Assembly: GCA_963698565.1 (NCBI GenBank)
Contig: CAVORH010000009.1
Location: 1-64,000 of the forward strand
Direction of reading: 5' to 3'
Source: Sva-07 sp963698565
Lineage (GTDB): Bacteria; Actinomycetota; Acidimicrobiia; Acidimicrobiales; Ilumatobacteraceae
DNA: 64,000 nucleotides
Numbering within the stretch: the first letter of the stretch is position 1; every line of letters begins with the position of its first letter. Shown here one piece after another: positions 59,795 through 64,000 of the stretch. The translations under genes and the position numbers were made by a program. The notes below the pieces were generated by a model. That model did no database searches, was not told the DNA's origin, and saw only the letters and a list, made by a program, of their open reading frames with translations.

Positions 59795-61026
59795 TGTTGG
59801 TTGCGCTCGATCCGTTGCTCGAGGGTGGGCTGCTGTGGACGCCATTGCTGATCGTCCTCGGCAAGGTCGTCTTCATCTTCGTCGTCGGCCTCGTCGCCAC
59901 GATGTTCATGGTCTGGTACGAACGCAAGGTCGTCTCGGGCATGCAGAACCGCATCGGCCCGAACAAGGCTGGGCCGTTCGGCATGCTGCAGACACTGGCC
60001 GACGGCATCAAGGCGTTCTTCAAGGAAGATCTGTTGCCGAGCCGTGCCGACCGGGTGGTGTTCCGCCTCGCTCCGTTCCTGGCGTTCGTGCCCGCATTCC
60101 TGCTGTGGGCGGTCATCCCACTCGGCGGCGACTTCAGCAACGGCAACGACGGCACCGTCACCTGGTTCGGTGAGGTCACCCGTGTGCAGTTGGCCGACCC
60201 GCCGGTCGGCATCCTGTGGGTCCTGGCGATGTCGTCGATCGGTGTCTACGGCATCATGCTCGCCGGCTGGTCCAGCGGGTCGAAGTATCCGTTGCTCGGG
60301 TCGGTACGCGCGTCGGCGCAGATGATCTCGTACGAAGCGGCGCTCGGCCTCAGCCTCGCCGCCGTGTTGCTGTCGTCGGGCACGCTGTCCCCGTCGGGCA
60401 TCGTGTTCCAACAGAACAGCCTGGCCGACTGGAACGTCATCTCGACGGGCATCGTGCCGTTCGTCATCTTCTTGATCGCGGTGACCGCGGAACTCAACCG
60501 GCCGCCGTTCGACCTCGTCGAAGCCGAGCAGGAGCTCGTCGGCGGCTTCAACACCGAGTACTCCGGCATCCGCTTCGCGCTGTTCTTCCTGTCGGAGTTC
60601 ATGAACGTCGTCACGATGTCGGCGATCATGGTCACCCTGTTCTTCGGCGGCCCCCAGCCCCTGTTCGACATCCCGCTCATCCCGGGTGCGCTCGAAGGCA
60701 CGGTCTGGTTCGTCGCCAAGCTCTTCGTGTTCCTCTACCTGTTCGTGTGGTTGCGAGCCACGCTCCCGCGCCTCCGCTACGACCAACTGATGGATCTCGG
60801 GTGGAAGGTGCTGATCCCGATCTCGCTGGGATGGTTCCTGCTCCTCGCCGCACTGCGCGAGTTCTCGCCCGACGGAGATGCGGTCGACAGCATCCGGGTG
60901 GTCCTGATCAGCTTCGTGGTGGCGGTCGTCGCCGTCGCCCTGTTCGGTGCTGCCCTCAGGGTGAGTGCACGCAATCGTTCCGCTGCCGCTTCGTCCGATG
61001 CCGTCAAGAAGGGAGTGACCACCTGA
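59794..61026 (+). CDS. nuoH: NADH-quinone oxidoreductase subunit H
   Basis: 410 residues from ATG 59794, overlapping the nuoG stop (TGATG). About eight to nine membrane helices. The quinone-channel signature 'WYERKVVSGMQNRIGPNKAGPFG', 'AELNRPPFDLVEAEQELVGGFNTEYS' and 'RLRYDQLMDLGWKVLIPI' are all present. It links the peripheral arm to the membrane arm and forms part of the quinone entry. The C-terminal tail is extended and basic. Confidence 0.96.
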   Translation: MLVALDPLLEGGLLWTPLLIVLGKVVFIFVVGLVATMFMVWYERKVVSGMQNRIGPNKAGPFGMLQTLADGIKAFFKEDLLPSRADRVVFRLAPFLAFVPAFLLWAVIPLGGDFSNGNDGTVTWFGEVTRVQLADPPVGILWVLAMSSIGVYGIMLAGWSSGSKYPLLGSVRASAQMISYEAALGLSLAAVLLSSGTLSPSGIVFQQNSLADWNVISTGIVPFVIFLIAVTAELNRPPFDLVEAEQELVGGFNTEYSGIRFALFFLSEFMNVVTMSAIMVTLFFGGPQPLFDIPLIPGALEGTVWFVAKLFVFLYLFVWLRATLPRLRYDQLMDLGWKVLIPISLGWFLLLAALREFSPDGDAVDSIRVVLISFVVAVVAVALFGAALRVSARNRSAAASSDAVKKGVTT

Positions 61027-61703
61027 TGGGGTACTTCGAAGGATTCGGCGTCACGTTGCGCCAGCACCGGTTGTTCGGCGGCGAGCGCGTCACCACCGAG
61101 TACTCGGGCGGTCGCCGCGCCAAGAAGAAGCAGGACGACGCTCGCGACGTCGAACACGACGAGAAGTTGCCGCGGCCCGAGCGCCTGCACGGCCGCCACG
61201 TGCTCAACCGGTACGAGGACGGCATGGAGAAGTGCATCGGCTGTGAGCTCTGTGCCGGCGTGTGCCCGGCCGACTGCATCTACGTCCGCGGTGCCGACAA
61301 CGACCCGGTCGATCCCACCTCCCCGGGTGAACGCTTCGGGTTCGTGTACGAGATCAACTATCTCCGCTGCATCCACTGCGACATGTGCGTCGAAGCGTGC
61401 CCGACCGAGGCGATCACCGAGTCGAAGCTCTTCGAGTTCTCCTTCACCAACCGCAGCGACGCGATCTACACCAAGGCCGAACTGGTCGTCGACGACGACG
61501 GAATGCCGAAGAAGCTGCCCTGGGAGGACTGGCGCGAGGGTGACGACCTGCTGACCAGCGGGTGGATGCGCGCCACGGCACCATCGGGCGATGCCACCTT
61601 CGAGGGAGAAGTCGGCTGGAGTGGTGAGCTCGGGTACGGCGTGCGAGCGCCGGAACCCGCGCAGACCACACGCGACAAGACCGTCAAGCGGGTCGAGCGG
61701 TGA
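61026..61703 (+). CDS. nuoI: NADH-quinone oxidoreductase subunit I
   Basis: 225 residues from ATG 61026, overlapping nuoH. Two [4Fe-4S] clusters N6a and N6b: 'CIGCELCAGVCPADC' and 'CIHCDMCVEACPTEA'. A basic segment (GGRRAKKKQDDARD) of about 20 residues lies before the clusters, and the C-terminal 60 residues are a hydrophilic extension. It passes electrons to NuoB. Confidence 0.96.
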   Translation: MGYFEGFGVTLRQHRLFGGERVTTEYSGGRRAKKKQDDARDVEHDEKLPRPERLHGRHVLNRYEDGMEKCIGCELCAGVCPADCIYVRGADNDPVDPTSPGERFGFVYEINYLRCIHCDMCVEACPTEAITESKLFEFSFTNRSDAIYTKAELVVDDDGMPKKLPWEDWREGDDLLTSGWMRATAPSGDATFEGEVGWSGELGYGVRAPEPAQTTRDKTVKRVER

Positions 61704-62278
61704 CCGACGCAACCTTCCTCGAATACGTCGTCTTCTTCTCCGCCGCGGTCATGATCCTCGGTGGAGCGGTGGCCGTGATCACGATGAAGAACCCCGTGCA
61801 TGCGGCCCTCGGCCTCGTGCTCACGCTCTTCGGCGTCGCGGTGCAGTTCGTTGCGATGGAGGCGCACTTCCTGGCGGCGGTCCAGGTGATCGTCTACGCG
61901 GGTGCCATCGTCGTGCTCTTCCTGTTCGTGATCATGCTGCTCGGGGTCGACCAGTCGATGGACCTGTCGATCGAACCGATCCCGATCCAGCGGCCGATGG
62001 CCGCGATCATGGGCGTCGGCCTCATCGGCCTCGTCGGGGCCGCCATCGTCCGAGCGCGTGACGCGTCGTCGATCAACCCCGGCACCGGCATCGCGATCGG
62101 CGCCGAGACCGGCGACGGCGACGCCAACATCCGTCAGCTCGCCGCCAACCTGTACGGCGATCACGTCTTCGCGTTCCAGCTCACCTCGGTACTGCTCGTC
62201 GTGGCGGTCGCCGGCACGGTACTGCTCACCCGCAAGTGGCCGCGTGACCTCGCCGAGACCGAGAGCAGCGACGCATGA
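61700..62278 (+). CDS. nuoJ: NADH-quinone oxidoreductase subunit J
   Basis: 192 residues from GTG 61700, overlapping nuoI. Five membrane helices (e.g. 'YVVFFSAAVMILGGAVAVITM', 'AVQVIVYAGAIVVLFLFVIMLLG', 'VFAFQLTSVLLVVAVAGTVLL'). The 'IVYAGAIVVLFLFVIMLLG' segment is the family's pi-bulge helix. A loop of about 30 residues between helices 4 and 5 is longer than in E. coli. Membrane-arm subunit for proton pumping. Stop overlaps nuoK. Confidence 0.93.
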   Translation: MTDATFLEYVVFFSAAVMILGGAVAVITMKNPVHAALGLVLTLFGVAVQFVAMEAHFLAAVQVIVYAGAIVVLFLFVIMLLGVDQSMDLSIEPIPIQRPMAAIMGVGLIGLVGAAIVRARDASSINPGTGIAIGAETGDGDANIRQLAANLYGDHVFAFQLTSVLLVVAVAGTVLLTRKWPRDLAETESSDA

Positions 62279-62586
62279 TCGCCGCCATCGAACCCACCTG
62301 GTATCTCCTGCTCGCCTCGATGCTCTTCGGCATCGGCGCGTTCGGGCTGTTGGTGCGGCGCAACCCGCTGATCATGTTCATGTGCATCGAGTTGATGCTC
62401 AACGCGGCGACGCTCACGTTCGTCGCATTCGCCACCGATCTCGGTGACATCAACGGGCAGACCGCCGTGTTCTTCGTGATGGTGGTCGCCGCCGCCGAAG
62501 TCGTGGTCGGCCTCGGCATCATCGTGTCGATCCTGCGCCGTCGACCGGGTGCAACCGCCGACGACCTCGCGGAACTGAAGGGCTGA
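62275..62586 (+). CDS. nuoK: NADH-quinone oxidoreductase subunit K
   Basis: 103 residues from ATG 62275, overlapping nuoJ. Three helices: 'WYLLLASMLFGIGAFGLLV', 'PLIMFMCIELMLNAATLTFVAF' with the proton-pathway Glu in the second (IELMLNA), and 'FFVMVVAAAEVVVGLGIIVSIL' with the other conserved Glu (AAAEVVVG). Standard length. Confidence 0.95.
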   Translation: MIAAIEPTWYLLLASMLFGIGAFGLLVRRNPLIMFMCIELMLNAATLTFVAFATDLGDINGQTAVFFVMVVAAAEVVVGLGIIVSILRRRPGATADDLAELKG

Positions 62587-62589
62587 CCC

Positions 62590-64000
62590 ATGGCTGAACT
62601 CGTCTGGTTGATCCCCGCGTTCCCGCTCGCCGGGTTCCTGACCATCCTGCTCTTCGGCCGCCGCCTCGGCGACCCGAAGTCCGGCTATCTCGCCACCGCT
62701 GCGGTGTTCGCATCGTTCGCCGTCGCCGCAGCGATCTACTTCGATCTGCTGAGCCAGCCCGAGGGGGACCGCCAGACGGTCGTCACGCTGTTCTCGTGGG
62801 TGCCGGTCGGCACGCTCCAGGTCGACCTGGCCTTCCTCGTCGATCCGCTGTCGATCGCGATGTGTCTGTTCGTCACGTTCATCGCGGGCTGGATCCACAT
62901 GTTCGCCGTCGGGTACATGCACGGCGATCCGAAGTTCTCGAAGTTCTTCCTCTACCTCAACCTGTTCGTCTTCTCGATGACGATCCTGGTGCTCGGCGAG
63001 AACCTGCTGGTCACCTTCCTCGGCTGGGAGGGCGTCGGCACCTGTTCGTACCTGCTGATCGCCTTCTGGCACACCCGCGAATCGGCGGCCACCGCCGGCA
63101 AGAAGGCCTTCGTCACCAACCGCGTGGGTGACTGGGGCGTCATGCTGGCGATGTTCCTGACGTTCTCGGCGGTCGGTTCGTTGTCGTACACCGTGCTCAA
63201 CGCGAGCGCCGAGACCGGCGCACTCGCCGCCTCGACCGCCTCGGCGATCGCGCTCCTGCTGCTGATCGGCGCCGCCGGAAAGAGCGCACAGCTGCCGCTC
63301 TACATCTGGCTGCCCGACGCCATGGAGGGCCCGACCCCCGTGTCGGCGCTGATCCACGCAGCCACGATGGTCACCGGCGGCGTGTTCCTGCTGACGCGCA
63401 TCAACCCGGTGATCGCCGCCTCCTACGACTGGGTGCCGACCACGATCGCCTGGGTCGGCGCGATCACGGCGCTGTTCGCCGCGACGATCGCGCTCGCACA
63501 GAACGACATCAAGAAGGTGCTCGCGTACTCGACCGTGTCGCAGATCGGCTACATGATGCTCGCCGTCGGAACCGGCGGGTACGTGGCGGCGATCTTCCAC
63601 ATGGTCACCCACGCCGGCTTCAAGGCGCTGCTGTTCCTCGGGGCCGGTTCGGTGATCCACGGCATGCACGAGGAGCAGGACATGCGCTACATGGGCGCCC
63701 TGCGCAAGTTCATGCCGATCACCGCGGCCACCTTCATCATCGGATGGTTGGCAATCGCCGGGGTGCCACCGTTCTCGGGCTTCTGGTCGAAGGACGAGAT
63801 CCTGCTGTTCTCGCTCGCCGAGAGCCCGGCGCTCTATGCGATCGGGATCCTGACGGCGATCCTCACGGCGTTCTACATGACCCGCCAGATCATCATGGTG
63901 TTCTTCGGCGAGGCGCGCTGGACGAGCCTCGCCAACGCCGAGGAGGCCCCCGAGGTCGCCGAGGGCGAAGCTCCCGTCGAGACCCACAACGCACACGGCG
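62590..64000 (+). CDS. nuoL: NADH-quinone oxidoreductase subunit L, cut by window end
   Basis: The reading frame from ATG 62590 is open to the last base (470 codons; a normal NuoL is about 620-660). At least 12 membrane helices are seen. Antiporter-like features: 'TFLGWEGVGTCSYLLIAFW', the lysine in 'LLIGAAGKSAQLPLYIWLPDAMEGPTPVSALIHAATMV'-type region, and 'AQNDIKKVLAYSTVSQIGYMMLAVG'. It pumps protons at the far end of the membrane arm. A hydrophilic Glu/Ala-rich segment (EEAPEVAEGEAP) begins near the cut. nuoM and nuoN are expected next. Confidence 0.96.
   Translation, partial: MAELVWLIPAFPLAGFLTILLFGRRLGDPKSGYLATAAVFASFAVAAAIYFDLLSQPEGDRQTVVTLFSWVPVGTLQVDLAFLVDPLSIAMCLFVTFIAGWIHMFAVGYMHGDPKFSKFFLYLNLFVFSMTILVLGENLLVTFLGWEGVGTCSYLLIAFWHTRESAATAGKKAFVTNRVGDWGVMLAMFLTFSAVGSLSYTVLNASAETGALAASTASAIALLLLIGAAGKSAQLPLYIWLPDAMEGPTPVSALIHAATMVTGGVFLLTRINPVIAASYDWVPTTIAWVGAITALFAATIALAQNDIKKVLAYSTVSQIGYMMLAVGTGGYVAAIFHMVTHAGFKALLFLGAGSVIHGMHEEQDMRYMGALRKFMPITAATFIIGWLAIAGVPPFSGFWSKDEILLFSLAESPALYAIGILTAILTAFYMTRQIIMVFFGEARWTSLANAEEAPEVAEGEAPVETHNAHG

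Noticed and set aside
57218..59845. A long leftward frame opposite nuoG
   Set aside because: It is antisense to nuoG, is His/Arg/Gly-rich, and lacks domain-like patterns. GC-rich coding DNA commonly leaves such open antisense frames. The same applies to the frames opposite nuoL, GH38, trkH and the diheme cytochrome.

Overview
The window is GC-rich, densely coding DNA with frequent GTG starts and 4-base ATGA/GTGA gene overlaps. An ESX-type WXG100 protein, a lysC with an internal ribosome binding site for a beta subunit, zinc-finger anti-sigma/ECF pairing, a SEC-C methionine aminopeptidase and a menaquinone-type respiratory cluster all point to a high-GC actinobacterium. My best guess is class Acidimicrobiia (Ilumatobacter-like). 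That placement rests on remembered protein character, not on a search.

Region 1 (1 to about 10.2 kb) looks like the right-hand part of an integrated, decaying mobile element. It opens with a MobF-type relaxase-helicase broken by a frameshift. It then carries a frameshifted small toxin-like gene with its partner, a Phd/YefM antitoxin with a frameshifted RelE toxin, a family-1-like glycosyltransferase, a small membrane protein, a GNAT acetyltransferase, a methyltransferase-like protein and an intact VapBC-type pair. It ends at 10149-10193 in the 3' half (anticodon loop to CCA) of a proline tRNA with anticodon CGG. That fragment has no 5' half and is the expected scar at one end of an element integrated in a tRNA gene.

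Region 2 (10.2 to 34.3 kb) is chromosomal housekeeping and metabolism: a VOC protein, a SulP transporter, an SF1 helicase with a degenerate NERD domain, a MazG-like protein, aspartate-semialdehyde dehydrogenase and aspartate kinase (aspartate-family amino acids), a CNNM/CorC protein, a heme-monooxygenase-like protein, kynureninase, a frameshifted ATP-dependent DNA ligase, a CoA-transferase, an SDR, a DEAD-box helicase fused to a cold-shock domain, a GH38 alpha-mannosidase, an M20 amidohydrolase, a WXG100 protein followed by a tight three-gene cluster, and pantothenate kinase. Two related double-hairpin terminators lie at 19820-19874 and 30174-30234.

Region 3 (34.4 to 46.7 kb) holds an orphan N6-adenine DNA methyltransferase, a divergent anti-sigma/ECF sigma pair whose sigma gene heads an overlapping operon (lipoprotein cytochrome c, SCO1-like copper chaperone, cupredoxin, membrane protein), methionine aminopeptidase, a polyprenyl diphosphate synthase, the TrkA/TrkH potassium uptake pair, a geranylgeranyl-reductase-family flavoprotein that apparently starts at CTG, and a membrane cytochrome c.

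Region 4 (47.0 to 64 kb) is one continuous rightward respiratory cluster: membrane protein, 2x[4Fe-4S] ferredoxin, split cytochrome b, Rieske protein, diheme cytochrome c and a membrane protein of unknown role, followed at once by nuoA-B-C-D-E-F-G-H-I-J-K-L (nuoL runs off the end). Quinone-reducing complex I and quinol-oxidising complex III therefore appear to be expressed together, with quinone side-chain genes (polyprenyl synthase, reductase) nearby.
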